The notes: generated from the sequence alone by a model not told the origin. 64,000 bases of DNA from Pempheris klunzingeri (GCF_042242105.1 NC_092012.1:8995470-9059469), one strand, 5' to 3'; shown: positions 37,696 to 58,690, counted from the first letter of the stretch. Made by a program: numbers and translations.

Positions 37696-39109
37696 TTGTT
37701 TTCGTTTTGTAAGGTTTGCAAGGCTCAACATTTATTAAAAAAAAAACAAACTCAGTCAATAGTTGGTACACCAAATTAGATTGCTTTCCTTTGACTTTTC
37801 TCAAAGGTCACTTTTTGGTGAAATATTGGATCCTCCCTTTTTCTCTGGCCACTAAAAATCCTTCAATTGAAACAAAAGATAAAAAACTTGTAAAATGAGT
37901 TTCCAGTAGACGTTGATTTATTTTAAGGGGTCTTAAGAACATGTTTACTTTTCTTAGAAGTGATGGTTTCAAGATTCTGACACCAAGTGGCCCCAATTGG
38001 AGAGATTGTTAATTGGTATGATAGACTGGACAAACCCTGTAGTAATGGTCTAAATGTGCTTTATACATAAAGCAACTTGACTTAAATGTGGGCCAGAGTC
38101 TTAATTTTAACCGTTGTGTTTTCAAGATTCGGAATATTCTTGAATATGAATATAGTCCTTGAGAAATACCTGTTCAACACAATCTGGCGTTGCATCTACA
38201 ACCTCATGTAAACCAAGACTGTAGATTGCTTTGGGGAAAAGGAAAAAGTTCAAATGGGGCCCGCTGCACTCTCTTCCAAATGTTAAACTCTCATTTAAAT
38301 GTATAAAAAGTTTCGATCACTAAATTCTTTCCCATAAGATCAATTATTGTTTCCACACTCTCCCAAGGAGCTCAGAAATCAAGAATTTACTGAAGCCACA
38401 TTTCACCACTGTCTCTGTTTCAGCCTTTGTCGGTCTGATCGATGGCACATTAAACCAGATGGCCTGAGCGACTGTAGTGTGTGGAGGAGAAGCGGCATCC
38501 ACAGTAAACGGCTCAGAAGAAGTCTTAAGACCAATAGTTCACACTGTAAAAAGCAACTGAAATATTTATGTGCATCATTAATAGATTATAGCAACATGCA
38601 TCATTGGCTATGGCATATGTAGCTCATTGCCTAAAGATGTCAGCGCTTGTGTTTCTTAAGTCTATTCACAGCAGATCTCAATTAAGACACAAATGGTGAC
38701 TTTGGGCACATTGGCCCACTCCACCGATCGCAAACACAAGCAGAAACACTCTGCATTGTTTTATCACTGCCTGAATGTGGCTTCTATTTATGGCCGTGGC
38801 GAAGACAGGGTTAACAGTTCATTTGGACTTCAGCAGTGCAATCAGCTGTGATGATAAGGGAGAGAGGGAGGGAGGAGGTTAGGGAGAAAGTGTGCGGGGG
38901 GATGTGCTGAAACTGGCACACAGCGGGGAAGGCTGCCATCACCACTGTAATCAGTTTAGATTAGAGAAACTTCACCCCAGATTGCTGTCTCCACAGAGCA
39001 GGGATGTGCTCGACACAGACGGAGGCAGTGAGAGTAAAACAATTTTTATCGAGCAAGAATTATCAAATTGTAACTGTTTAGTGTCAAGGGAATACTCAGG
39101 ACTTCGAAT

Positions 39110-39330
39110 TTCACAGTTAAAGCAAATAGTTGAACACTTTTTAGAGATACGCATATTCGCTCTCATGCTAAGAGAGATGAAAACGTCTCTGATGTCTTTA
39201 TGTTAAATGCAAGGCCAGCTGCTGGTTAGCTTAGCTTAGCACAAAGATGGAAATGAAAGGGAACCAGCAAACAAAATGAGCATTGCAGTACCTCTAAAGC
39301 TTACTAATCTACACCTTACATCAGCAAGTT
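39110..39330 (+). repeat. Teleost interspersed repeat, family A (copy 2)
   Basis: Landmarks in order: AGTTGAACACTTTTTAGAGA, ACGCATATTCGCTCTC, GGTTAGCTTAGCTTAGCACA, AAGATGGAAATGAAAGGGAA, CTCTAAAGCTTACTAATC. It is recognised as a common teleost repeat and shares its downstream half with the minus-strand copy at 7.88-8.10 kb. Confidence 0.6.
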
Positions 39331-39439
39331 TTTATTTTATTGGGGGGCCAAATCATTTCTTTTGATGGGCACAATAACTTCCTGAACGAATAATTGTATT
39401 TCCCAAAATGTTGAACTATTCCTCTTACGGTCAGACAGA

Positions 39440-40010
39440 GTCACATTTCTCACGGGGATGTTTTACAGCTCTGTGGATGGAAGTGTCGGTCAGCCAGTTG
39501 GTCCGGACTGAGATATCTCAACTACCGGATGGATGAAAGTTTTGTACAGACATTCTTTATCCCCAGAGGATAAAGCCCACTGACCTTAGTGATCCTTTGG
39601 CGTTTCCTCTAGTGCCACCATGAGACTCACATTAGTGGATTTAGTGAAATATCTTGACACATATTTGATGGATTCACACATTCATTTCCCCCTCAGGATG
39701 AATTGTAATCACTTTGACGACCTTTTAACTTTTCACGTGGCAACATGCAGCTTCCACTACTAATTTTTCCACTTTGGTTTATAACCAAATATCTGCAAAA
39801 CGAATATCATTTCGAGCACCCTCATCTGTACTTGTTTTGTCCTAATTAGCATACTAAAATGCAAAACTAATTTGGTGAAAAAACATTAACCTACACGTGT
39901 TAAACATCAGCATGTCAGCGTAATGATGCTAGCATTTAGCTCAAAGCACTGCTGTACTTAAACAGAGCTGCCATCATGGCTGTAAACTCTCTGTTTCGTC
40001 ACTTTTTTCA
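39440..40010 (+). repeat. Teleost interspersed repeat, about 570 bp
   Basis: Landmarks: GTTGGTCCGGACTGAGATAT, CTCAACTACCGGATGGATGA, GTACAGACATTCTTTATCCC, CCTCTAGTGCCACCATGAG, GAAATATCTTGACACATATT, CCCTCAGGATGAATTGTAAT, AACATCAGCATGTCAGCG, GCATTTAGCTCAAAGCACTG. The internal duplication (ATATCT..ATGGAT, twice) and the closing motif are typical of a widespread teleost noncoding repeat. No protein is encoded. Confidence 0.6.
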
Positions 40011-40745
40011 TGCGAACGCATTATACTCAAAACCTGCTTTGAATTTGTATCTAGTGTGAACTTTGGTACGCTATTAAGATTTCAGATGAAAACAACTGTC
40101 CTTTGGAGTTAGATGACATCCTCTTGAAATCCTCAGGAGCTCGGCCCTGTGTAAAGTTCACCCAGCTTCCAAGACTAATCCACGGGTCAACATGTTAATC
40201 TGGTCCTTTGGGTGCTACAGAGAATTAAGTATCCCTTACTCATTCATTGCACTCACTTGGTCAATACAACTCAAAGCATTCTGATTTCATTGTGAGAACA
40301 TTTTATATATTATTGCAGTATTCAGAAAAATATCCCTACAACATTGCTTTGTATAAGGATTTACTCATCTACTTGCTGGTGAGGAGATCATGAAACTTTC
40401 AGTGCCCCTTATGATCAAGTCCATTGTCTATTATATTATAATTAATAAGCTGTTAATGCACAGGCTTGGAGAGTGTAAAGGAAGGAAAACAACAGAGAGA
40501 GCCACAGTGAGAGACCAGTGAGTCCCTTCGGTCTGGTCTGCCGGCCTGTCAGGCTTCATGTGGCCTGTTTGTGACGATGCAATGTGACAGCAATGGAGAC
40601 AGTGTGCTGGGGGCCATGTCCTTGATGATGAACTCATCCACTACAATCATCACTCTACCCCTCCTCCCCACCCTCCGCCATCTAAGTGCATACAGACATA
40701 GCACGTGTGTGCACAAAACACAACCTCCCCACCAACACACATAAA

Positions 40746-40788
<43 letters not shown>
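40746..40788. repeat. (CA)n microsatellite
   Basis: About 21 uninterrupted CA units. Confidence 0.95.
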
Positions 40789-40791
<3 letters not shown>

Positions 40792-41326
40792 ACACATCCC
40801 CCAGCCCCTGTAGCACTCTGCGACCTACATCTGGTGTTGGAGAGAGCAGGGGCTAAGGTTGGCCCAGGCCAGCCAGCCCAAAGCAGACAGTGAGGAGTGT
40901 TCATGTAGCGTGCGACGTGTGTGAATGGCGGAGTGCTCGTGCTCTGCTCTTTCTGTTGAAATAAATGCCCCCAGCTTTGGAAGGTACATATGAATCTGTA
41001 CACCATTGCACACTGTCACATGAACACACGCGTGCACACAGTAAGAGGGCATTCATAGATGCACTTAGACTCAAGAATAGAGCCTAATAATTGCAGCTGC
41101 AGATCAGATTTGATAACATCTTGTGCATTACTCATCCAACTGCATGCTCTGTAAGTTAATCATGCAGCCACTCAGGTCATCCATGTACAGACAGTGGACT
41201 CTGCTGCAGAGGGAGGGAGTGGGGGGGGGCAAGGGAGCTTGTTAGTCTGATTATATCTGGTGGTACCTCCACATGAAGATGCATGGCAGGCTTTAGTAAT
41301 ACTCTGTGGTGGGGAAAGCATTCAGA

Positions 41327-41421
41327 TCATTTACTTGAGTAAAAGTACCAATTAACGACATGAATAATATACTCTAATGCAAGTAAAAGTCTTGCAGTTT
41401 ACTCTTTACTTAAGTATCAGC
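41327..41421 (-). repeat. Teleost interspersed repeat, family C (fragment 1)
   Basis: The stretch TTTACTTGAGTAAAAGTACC, then AATATACTCTAATGCAAGTA, AAAGTCTTGCAGTTTAC, then ACTTAAGTATCAG. It resembles the opposite-strand end of a teleost repeat whose other part reads ACTTTTTACTCCACTACATT. Confidence 0.45.
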
Positions 41422-43019
41422 TCAGTCTCTGTCTTTTTTGCTTCTATTTTCAGGGAGGGCCATCATTAAATTCAGCAGTATGTTGCATTGTTCCCATTCT
41501 TCAGCCTGCTATGTGCTTCCTGCCAATAAGGCCACAATTAGACTTAAGGATGACAAGCATCATCACCCTGCAGAGCACCTTATCGATCCACCGCTGAATA
41601 TTTACATTGTTGAATATTAATGAAAGTTACACTCAAAGGGCACAGGCATAGATTTTTTTTTGACTAGAACAAACAAACGTTCCCTTTTTTTAAACTAGTC
41701 CCACAATTGGCAAACTGAAGGAATTTGGGTAATTTTATGTTTGACATTTGTCAGGCATCCAACTTCCAACCATTTTGATACTTGAGCTGCAGGCTACAAC
41801 AATAAATTAAAATCAAGTCATATTACAAGCACCTGAAACAATTAAGCCATCAGTAATGGGTGTTTTTCACAGATGTCATCTGACATATCACAGTTGGAAA
41901 TTATAAAATGAACAATGGCTGAATTCCATTTAGCTTCTTCAGTCTCAGGGTTGGCTCACTGTCTCACCGTCACGGTTTATTTAGACATTTGAATAGAGCA
42001 GAACCGTCGTCAGTGTTATTAATAAGAAAAACACAGTAAGTTGTTGGTGCAGGAGAGAATAAATATGAAAAATATGAAAACAGAGCTCTATGTGATGTTT
42101 AAATAATGTTCATGGGAGCATTATTTTGTGTATTTTATATTATACAGTACAACTAGCCTATGGGTGAAGACAGATATGATTAAATAATATGAAAACAATA
42201 ATTTAATAACAATAAATTATGATTGAGTGAATAGATAAGTAAATAAATAAATCATCTAATATTACACAAGATGTTGGCTGGTTGTGTATTACATTTCTGC
42301 ATGGATTTTTCATCATACTGCTACCTGCGCTGTCCCTGTACAGGGAGACAGGAAAATCATAGTGAAATAGTAAAATACTTTCCTTTTCTCTTTCCTTCTG
42401 GGAACTGTAAAGTGAGAGAAGTCACAAATGAGCAGTTTCACTTGACATGAACAGAGCTCACCACCCGGTGATTAAGTGGCTCAGGGGGGGTTAGTGATGC
42501 TCACCACATAGTCTTATATATGTACGTGGTAATTAATTACCCAGCAGCCTTACATCATTGGAATAAAGATTGCATAACTCCCACCAGCTGGACATTTAGT
42601 CCCGCGCACACGGACACATTCCCTCATCCCCGCAGGTCGATGCTGCTGTGAAGCTGTCTGGACACACACCCAGAGCTGGATCTCACACCAGAACATTCTG
42701 TATAAATGTTTTTAAATGGATTACAGCTGCTGAGGATGTGTCACGCTAACTGGGAGAGCAGAATATTAAAATAAATGAGAAAGCTAAGATTAATCACGCT
42801 GACAAATTGCAGGACAGGCTGAACACTGAAGCCGAGTCTCAGGATGACTGATTCAGCGTAGCCTTGGACTAACGCCATTCAGTTTTTGGGAACATCTTCT
42901 AAAAGGATTTCACAAACGGAATAATGTGGTTTAAATTAATCAGACTGCACAAAGGAATGCTGGAGATAGAATAGGACTGAATGATGCATTGAATTAATTT
43001 AAATTCAACATCTTAGAGG

Positions 43020-43250
43020 GGAACTCTACCAACTGTGCACATCAAAGTGTGTTTGCAGGTCTCTGGGGAGTACTACTGTGTGTGAGAAAAAAGTTGAGTA
43101 AAACCTTTGTGGCTCCAGAGAGAGCTGCAAAAAGTCTGATATATTGCCACAAATGATGTCACTTGACATTAGCCACTACTAGCATCACACACCTGAATCT
43201 CTGACCTCTCTGATCTCTGGCAGCAGGTTTTGAAATAAAAACAAATTTTT
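43020..43250 (+). repeat. Possible teleost interspersed repeat
   Basis: Landmarks GGGGAACTCTACCAACTGTG, GGAGTACTACTGTGTGTGAG, GAATCTCTGACCTCTCTGAT and CTCTGGCAGCAGGTTTTGAA. I recognise this as repeat-like from its phrase order, with family unknown. Confidence 0.4.
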
Positions 43251-43679
43251 TAAAAATGAGTCTAACAGTGTTAGTGAAGGGGAGCAATGACTGTCATAAA
43301 CAAGCCCCAAGTAGTTTTAGTTTATGTATTATTAATGACATTTGTGTGCATTATTCTTCACATATGACTGAATCTCATGCTTTGGAGAGGTTGATATTGT
43401 CACGAGGACACGCTGTCTCGGCCTTCAGCCACCTTTCACTTCCCCCAGTCATTTTCTCCTCATTTAACCCCTTCTGCCGGGTTGTTTCCCAGTCGTCATT
43501 ACGCTCCAGCTATCCTGTTTGACTCCTGCTTTCCTGCTCTCACCTGCCTCGATCCTCTTCTAGCCATCCTGTGATCTTGCACTTGTGGACAACAGCTGAC
43601 CTGCCAACCTGCGTTCTCCTAATTGACTTATTTGCCATCATATGGTTTGGCTCCTCAGTAATTGTCTGACGTGCTCACA

Positions 43680-43956
43680 GATTATAACCCGGTCCATCAC
43701 AACTGTATCCACATTTAAAAACAAACTCAAAAATGTCTTGTCCTCACAGGCTTATAGGTGATTACTGTATGTTTGTGTGCTTGTATGGCTGTACTTTGTT
43801 GATGGTAATGAATGTTGGGTATGTTTTGTGTTTCTGTATTCTACTCATGTATGCTGCTCAAATATATGTTTTTTTTTGCCCTTTAATGTGAAGTGCTTTG
43901 AGTTTACCTGTAATGAAATATACAATATAAATAAAACTGCCATTGCTATTGCCATC
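43680..43956 (+). mobile_element. 3' end of a LINE (L2-like), truncated
   Basis: At 43711-43761 the reading frame TFKNKLKNVLSSQAYR ends in TGA, matching the typical C-terminus of L2-clade reverse transcriptase ORFs (FKxxLKxxLxxxAY). It is followed by a 3' tail with the usual GTGAAGTGCTTTGAG and ACAATATAAATAAAACTGCC. Only the last few hundred bases are present, as expected for 5' truncation during insertion. Confidence 0.6.
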
Positions 43957-44521
43957 ATCACATTCACAGCTTGTGCGTCTGGAGCCTTGTCCCGAATCCC
44001 CTTGACTTTTATAGATACCCCCTGAAATTGTGGATTACAAATCCCAGAATGCATTACACCAAATTTAGTGGTTTGGACAAGCTTGTTTATGAAGCCTACA
44101 GTACTCCTTGTTCTCAGTATCAATGTTGATTTTTGCTATTTCACAAAAAACTGCAAAGCAGTGGTCACAATCATCAAAAATGAACCGAGGGGTGAATCTC
44201 CAGTCTTGTACAATTCAAAACTTCAAAAGATTGTTAAAATTAATGTAATGAAAAGATTGCAAGACAAATCTTTTGAAGACCGCTACGAATGTGATGTTCG
44301 GTTACCAGTTTGTGCCAAAAAATGAGGCATGAGAAATGAGGCAACAGGGTAAAAAAAAGTATTTCTCTGTTTAGTTTATGGTAATAAGCGGCTGATTCTG
44401 CAACACTTCATTCCTGTACAGTCATTTGTCCTGGGCTGTCAAAAGTCCCCCAGTGTCAGTGCTCAAGTAGAGGACTCCAAATGAGAGGCAGCCCATTCTC
44501 CTGCTATCTACCCACACACTC

Positions 44522-44541
44522 ACACACACACACACACACAC
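44522..44541. repeat. (CA)n microsatellite
   Basis: About 10 CA units. Confidence 0.9.
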
Positions 44542-45409
44542 AAACAGAAATACAACCAGGCACATCAGAAGATCACAAATCAGTGTCATGGATTTGTAAT
44601 CTAATAGCTGTAAAAACAGTCCACACCCTCGAGTTTTTCCCAATAAGCTTCAAGTTTGCCTCTTTAATGCCTCAGTCAGTAGAAACTTCCCTCCATCATC
44701 TTCTAAAATAATCACAGGAAGTTGTGATGAAACTTGCTTTTTATAATCCCTTAACACCTTGAAACATACTCAGGTGAGAGCAGAGGCCTGTCGGTACTGC
44801 AGTCTATTTGTCCTCCTGGTTTTTTAGTGTTTTGTGTCTCGTGGGTGGTAAAAACCTGTCTCAAACTGATTTTCTTGGTACTTTCTGTTACAAAGGCTGT
44901 CTAAGTGGGCGGTCAGCGGGAAAGGCTCTCAGGTCCTGGTGACTCACCTGACAGCCTCTGTGGATCACTCTCCTCGTCAAAGCCCACTCACAGCCTTGTT
45001 TCCACCGCCTTTCTCATATGAATGTGTGGATTATGCAATTTAAGAGCACTTCATCGCTGTGCTGTAGACACAGCTTTCGGCAGACAGCACAACGTTATTT
45101 TCTTTTCAATGGCAGAAAAAGAACAGAGCACATCCAACAAGAAATAATCTGGCATTAGTGAGATTTGCAACAGGATTTAGGAGATTGCAGCTGAGGCTAA
45201 ACTGCCAATATTGATTATTTCAGGTTTTTTTTCTTCAATGTTTTAGAGTCTGATTATAGGGATATGATACTCTGCTGCACTTCTGGCATCTTAAACTCTT
45301 GACATTAGTGCAATACCTAATGATTAAAGGTGATCATTCATCATTAGCCTTTTGAACCACTTAAAATTAAGCTATTTCCAACAGCTTAATTAACTTAATT
45401 ACTGCACAA

Positions 45410-45590
45410 AGGTCAAATTTATTAAGTAACTAAGTATTTTAATGTGATATAATTGTTCTTTTTACTCCACTACATTTTTTCGACAGCTCTTATTACCATT
45501 AACATCACAGGTTAAAATTTTCATCCAAAAGGTTCAATAAGTTTATACATTTAGTACTTACAAATAACAACACTGAATACTGCTTATGTG
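45410..45590 (+). repeat. Teleost interspersed repeat, family C (fragment 2)
   Basis: Contains CTTTTTACTCCACTACATTT at 45458-45477, then CGACAGCTCTTATTACC. The same phrase recurs at 45854 in the same orientation, so there are two adjacent copies about 395 bp apart. Confidence 0.55.
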
Positions 45591-45592
45591 AT

Positions 45593-45598
<6 letters not shown>

Positions 45599-45637
<39 letters not shown>
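45599..45637. repeat. (TG)n microsatellite
   Basis: About 19 TG units, between the two family C fragments. Confidence 0.95.
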
Positions 45638-45639
<2 letters not shown>

Positions 45640-45764
45640 TTAGATTTGATTAGATTTATATATAGTCAATTTGATTTCATTTGATTTATTCATGTTTTGG
45701 TGCTAAAAAAGCAGGCATTATTTTCAGACACTACTGGTACTGCTACATATTGCATTGGTAGAGG

Positions 45765-45930
45765 TGGAATTTCACCATTTCAAACTAAGTACTTGGTTTT
45801 TTTTTTTTAAACTTATTTACGCTTTGATCAGCATTTCAGGGTAAAATATTGTACTTTTTACTCCACTACATTTCTTTTACAGTTCTGGCTACCTTTCAGA
45901 TTAATGTTCTACTTTAAATATGTATGGAAA
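45765..45930 (+). repeat. Teleost interspersed repeat, family C (fragment 3)
   Basis: AGAGGTGGAATTTCACC, AACTAAGTACTTGG, then GTACTTTTTACTCCACTACA, TTTCTTTTACAGTTCTGGCT. The phrase order fits the 5' half of the same family as 45410-45590. Confidence 0.55.
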
Positions 45931-46264
45931 GCTTGTCAAACGCAAGCAGTTGTTAAAGATGGAACCAGCAGTTTCCAACACTTAATCGTTATGAAATGTT
46001 TGTGTAGCATAGTGTTTTTTTTTTCTGTGCTGTCCCCTTGATCATCTCATAACCCCGTCAGATTTACCCCCAAACTGGGAACCACTGATCTGTCCTTCCT
46101 CCTCTCCAGTTAATGTTGATAGAGTTTGCATAGCTGACTGTATGGAGTATTTGGCATCACCTAGTGACAGAAGGCGGAATGATATGAGCTATAAATGAAT
46201 GACTTACCCAAGGCCAACTTCATCTGGAGTCTATAAACGAAAACAATCTTACTTTTGTCCAAAT

Positions 46265-46951
46265 TTTATTGCCAAAAAGCTAAAAATAGTTTTATTCCAC
46301 CATAAAAGTTCTAAAACGTTCATTTTGTTTCTGTGTCTGTGTTTTTTTTTCACATTTTAGTGACAAGCTAAGCAAACATGAAGTCATAAATTACAACATG
46401 TACAACTGGCAAAGTTACATAACACACATGGATCCTTAATACAATGCGAAAACAAAGTACTTGAAGACACCTGCTGAATAAATGATAACAGTGCACAATA
46501 AAAAATATGCAAATATTATGCTTTTCGTAAATACATCAGCAAAAACTGACAAAAATAACAAAATAAAATGGCATCGGCCAGCAAATGGTAGCTGTCTTTG
46601 TAGTTTCATTCAAGCAGGACAAACTCCTGCGCTGGTATTTTACTGATAAGAACACACGAATAGGACTCCAGTATTTAGATCATTTACAAATGATGATGCA
46701 GTTCATGCCCAAAGAGCTTTTTTCCCCCCCTCACACCAGAGCTGTGATTTTCCCACAACTCCAACTATTTCCACATTCAGGATCATGTCTGTACACCACT
46801 ACAGCATACAACACACACACATACACAGACACACACACACACTCTTTATTCCAAGGGATCATGAGGCACTACTTTTATCTCTAGCAGTCCAGCCCTCCCA
46901 GCAGCCTGAGGTCTCTCTGGTTCAGTGTACCTGCATGACACCGTGATAAGT
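46265..46951 (-). other. btbd1: Candidate btbd1 3' UTR
   Basis: Noncoding sequence after the btbd1 stop, with a CA-rich stretch at 46808-46841. AATAAA hexamers on the minus strand occur at 46845-46850, 46291-46296 and 46265-46270; which is used cannot be seen. Confidence 0.4.
46291..46296 (-). terminator. btbd1: Candidate distal polyadenylation signal (btbd1)
   Basis: TTTATT on the plus strand reads AATAAA on the btbd1 strand, about 660 nt after the stop. Another copy lies at 46265-46270. A proximal hexamer at 46845-46850, about 100 nt after the stop, is an alternative. Confidence 0.35.
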
Positions 46952-51718
<4,767 letters not shown>

Positions 51719-51993
51719 AACGACACACGCCTATATTTTATCCTACTCCTATAAAGAACCGCCAATAACCCCAAAAACACACACCGACCGTATGAGATGC
51801 TCTTTGTTTACGTGGTATCCATCGCAGCGGACGCCATAGCTCGTCTTTGATGTTTAGCTAACAGGTTACCTGCTAGCTTCTCCAGAAATGACGCAGGCGC
51901 ACAATTCCTCCATAACAGCTTTTTTTTTTTCATGGAACTTTATTGATTAATTCCATAAACTAGCTAACAGCGGACGGTGCTATCAGCTGCAAC

Positions 51994-52003
51994 TCTCGCG
52001 ATA
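51994..52003. promoter_or_regulatory. btbd1: TCTCGCGAGA-type promoter palindrome candidate
   Basis: TCTCGCGATA matches 9 of 10 positions of TCTCGCGAGA, a CpG-island promoter element of vertebrate housekeeping genes bound by BANP. It lies about 280 bp upstream of the btbd1 start codon. Confidence 0.4.
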
Positions 52004-52943
52004 TTTGTTGTTAAGTTAAGTTGTTTTGTTGCGTTGTGCGCGTAGTTTTGTCACTATTTAGCTATTATTAACTGTAACCATAACTATTTACCGTAATCTA
52101 ACCTAACCTAAACCTAACCATGACCACAATCCTAAAACGAAATTAATACTCACAACAAACGTCGGAAAAATATATGAAACAAATAAATTAACAAGTAAAG
52201 TTAAATTATACATACTATTTTTTTACGGTCTTCGTTTTTGAATATGTTTATGTTCAAATATGTTTATGTTCAAAATAAACGAGAACCAGTTGCAGTTCAC
52301 AGAAACAATACATCACATTAATATCATTTTTGAACGTCTGAAAGACAAATTACATGGGGTGAAATTTAGGAATCAACTTCAAATTCCTTTCTCCTTATTG
52401 GATGTGAAAAAACTTTGTGGAGTCCTTTTATACACCTAAAAGTTTCCTGCTGCCCATTTCTTTTTCTGTGGATTGGAAAAAGGTTGGTTCATGTCCTACA
52501 CGTAGGCTACATCCATCTAACAAACACGTTAACAATAACATACAGGCATTGCATCTGTATAAAACATATTGGAAATAAGTGACCTGCCTCAATTATAAAA
52601 TTATAAACAACAAACACATTGTAGTAAATAAAACAGATAAACAATAATGAAATGTAAAATAAAAAACACATTTCACCCTTATAAATAGCCAGTACATGAA
52701 ATAGACACGAACATGTAATACATTTTATAACTATATACTTATAGCCTATACATTAATGATATTAACATATTAATACATTTATTTGTATAGCCCAATGAAT
52801 TTATTGTGTGTTTCAAATTGACTGTATTGCCTTGTATAATGTTACAAAGATACTGTAAGCCTGCTGCCAGTTTCAAGTTTTCCGATCGACCGCTAGATGT
52901 CAGAATTTACTCTTTCACTAAAATAACGTAAACAAACCTTCAG

Positions 52944-52946
<3 letters not shown>

Positions 52947-52986
<40 letters not shown>
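52947..52986. repeat. (GT)n microsatellite upstream of tm6sf1
   Basis: About 20 GT units, 270-305 bp upstream of the tm6sf1 start codon, possibly in the promoter or 5' UTR. Confidence 0.95.
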
Positions 52987-52987
<1 letters not shown>

Positions 52988-53253
52988 AGTAGGTAGGAGG
53001 CAGAGAGGTAGCTACAAAGACAGAGAGAGAGAGAGAGAGAGGGAGTGAAAGCGAGACAGACCTGAAGGACAAGACAGAACATGCATGCTGGAGCTGAATT
53101 GTATCTTGTCTTCACCTTGTTTAAACTCTCTGAGACTCTTCCCCCGCATTCCTCGGAGTATGACTTTCAGTGTGAACATGAAAGTTTTTTGCGGCTGAAT
53201 TATTATAAATTCTCAATTTTCCCACAAGACCAATCGCTCAAACCCGGTCCGCA

Positions 53254-57471
<4,218 letters not shown>

Positions 57472-57521
57472 CAAAGAGTGTCAGGGAGAGAGAGTGCTGC
57501 CAGGGATGTCAAGGATGCCAA

Positions 57522-57527
57522 AATAAA
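57522..57527 (+). terminator. tm6sf1: Polyadenylation signal AATAAA (tm6sf1)
   Basis: Canonical hexamer only 51 nt after the stop, followed by a GT/T-rich stretch. It implies an unusually short 3' UTR unless later hexamers (such as 58434-58439) are used. Confidence 0.55.
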
Positions 57528-57815
57528 AGGCTGAAGTACTTACAATATACTGCTCTGTGTCTGCATTTATTAGCACTTGCTATTTTTGTAGAGGGAGCTG
57601 CCGCCTGTAACCTTAAGGAGGACTAAGTGGAGGCATTGGAAACACAAGAAAATACTCCAGTGTCCCACAGAGTTTGTGTCACCTTGCATTTACGCTCTGC
57701 TGCTTCTTTTGAAAATGTGAACGTAGATTATAAAAATGAAAATGTGTTTGTGTGTTAGAAAGAGCAAGAACAGAAAGGCACACAGTGTCACAGTGCAGAT
57801 GCTTTAGTGCTTTAA

Positions 57816-58294
57816 AGGTCCCATATTATGCTAATTTCCAGGTTTATACTTGTATCTTGAGGTCCTATTAGAACAGATTTACATGGTTTAATGCTCAAAA
57901 AAACACATTGTTTTTCTCACAGCAGACACAACAGCTGCTTTCTGAGCGGTCCGTTTTAGAGGAACAGAACAATCTACGTACTTTGCTCTCGCCTTCGACA
58001 TCCTCATATTACCCAGATGTGGCGTTAGGGATGAAAAAAACAAAAACAAAGGCAGACAGTGAGGTGGATTCAGGAGATTTTCAGTAGGTGGGGACAGTCG
58101 GCATGGTGAAGGGCTGGAGGAGGTCACATGCACAACAGATCCCCATATGGCATCATAAAGGGAGTCAAATCTAAACACTGTTTACGCCCACGTTTACTGA
58201 AAAATGGTGAGTTTCAGGGTGTCCAGACGCAAGTGGGACACATATTTATGTTGAATACACATTAAAAAGAGCATTTTTGCATAATATGGGACCT
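57816..58294. mobile_element. Non-autonomous DNA element with perfect 16-bp terminal inverted repeats
   Basis: AGGTCCCATATTATGC (57816-57831) is the exact reverse complement of GCATAATATGGGACCT (58279-58294), giving a 479-bp element with no transposase frame. I recognise this terminus from teleost genomes. The flanks (TGCTTTAA and CTAATTGT) show no obvious duplication, so the superfamily is unresolved. Confidence 0.75.
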
Positions 58295-58690
58295 CTAATT
58301 GTGTATGGACTCGAAACTACTTGACAATACTTCTTATTGTTGTTCTTATATTTTTGGTAATTATTTTGCTTATAAACTGCTTTCTTGTTGACATTGAGGT
58401 TTCTGTGCAGTGGCTGTTGCCAGTGGGTTGGCAAATAAAGAAATCATTCACACGTGTTTTTGTGTTTCATGATATACAGTAATATTTATACAAGATATAC
58501 TTAGAACGATATTCAACCATTTAAGTGCAGTTCCTAAACAAAAATGTTTTTATCATTCTTATTATCATACTCAGAATTACTTACAAAATGTAAAAGGACA
58601 TTGTCACACTCAAAGAATATGCAATTAGTTTTGATGCAGCTACCACAGATATTTTTCACTTTCAAAGGAACTTTTATTCAATTGTGCAAG

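Larger units (their letters stand above)
37696..46264. other. Gene-free, repeat-rich region between ramac and btbd1
   Basis: I find no exon with a recognisable product on either strand in about 8.5 kb, and in particular no C15orf40-like sequence, the gene that lies between RAMAC and BTBD1 in human. The region holds several interspersed-repeat remnants (39.11-39.33, 39.44-40.01, 41.33-41.42, 43.02-43.25, 43.68-43.96, 45.4-45.6 and 45.77-45.93 kb) and (CA/TG)n runs. Confidence 0.6.
51719..53253. promoter_or_regulatory. Head-to-head promoter region of btbd1 and tm6sf1
   Basis: About 1.5 kb lies between the two start codons. The btbd1-proximal 0.3 kb has more CpG and holds TCTCGCGATA at 51994-52003. 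The remainder is AT-rich with a (GT)n run at 52947-52986 and a GA-rich run near 53022-53042 close to tm6sf1. The transcription starts of either gene cannot be placed. Confidence 0.5.
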
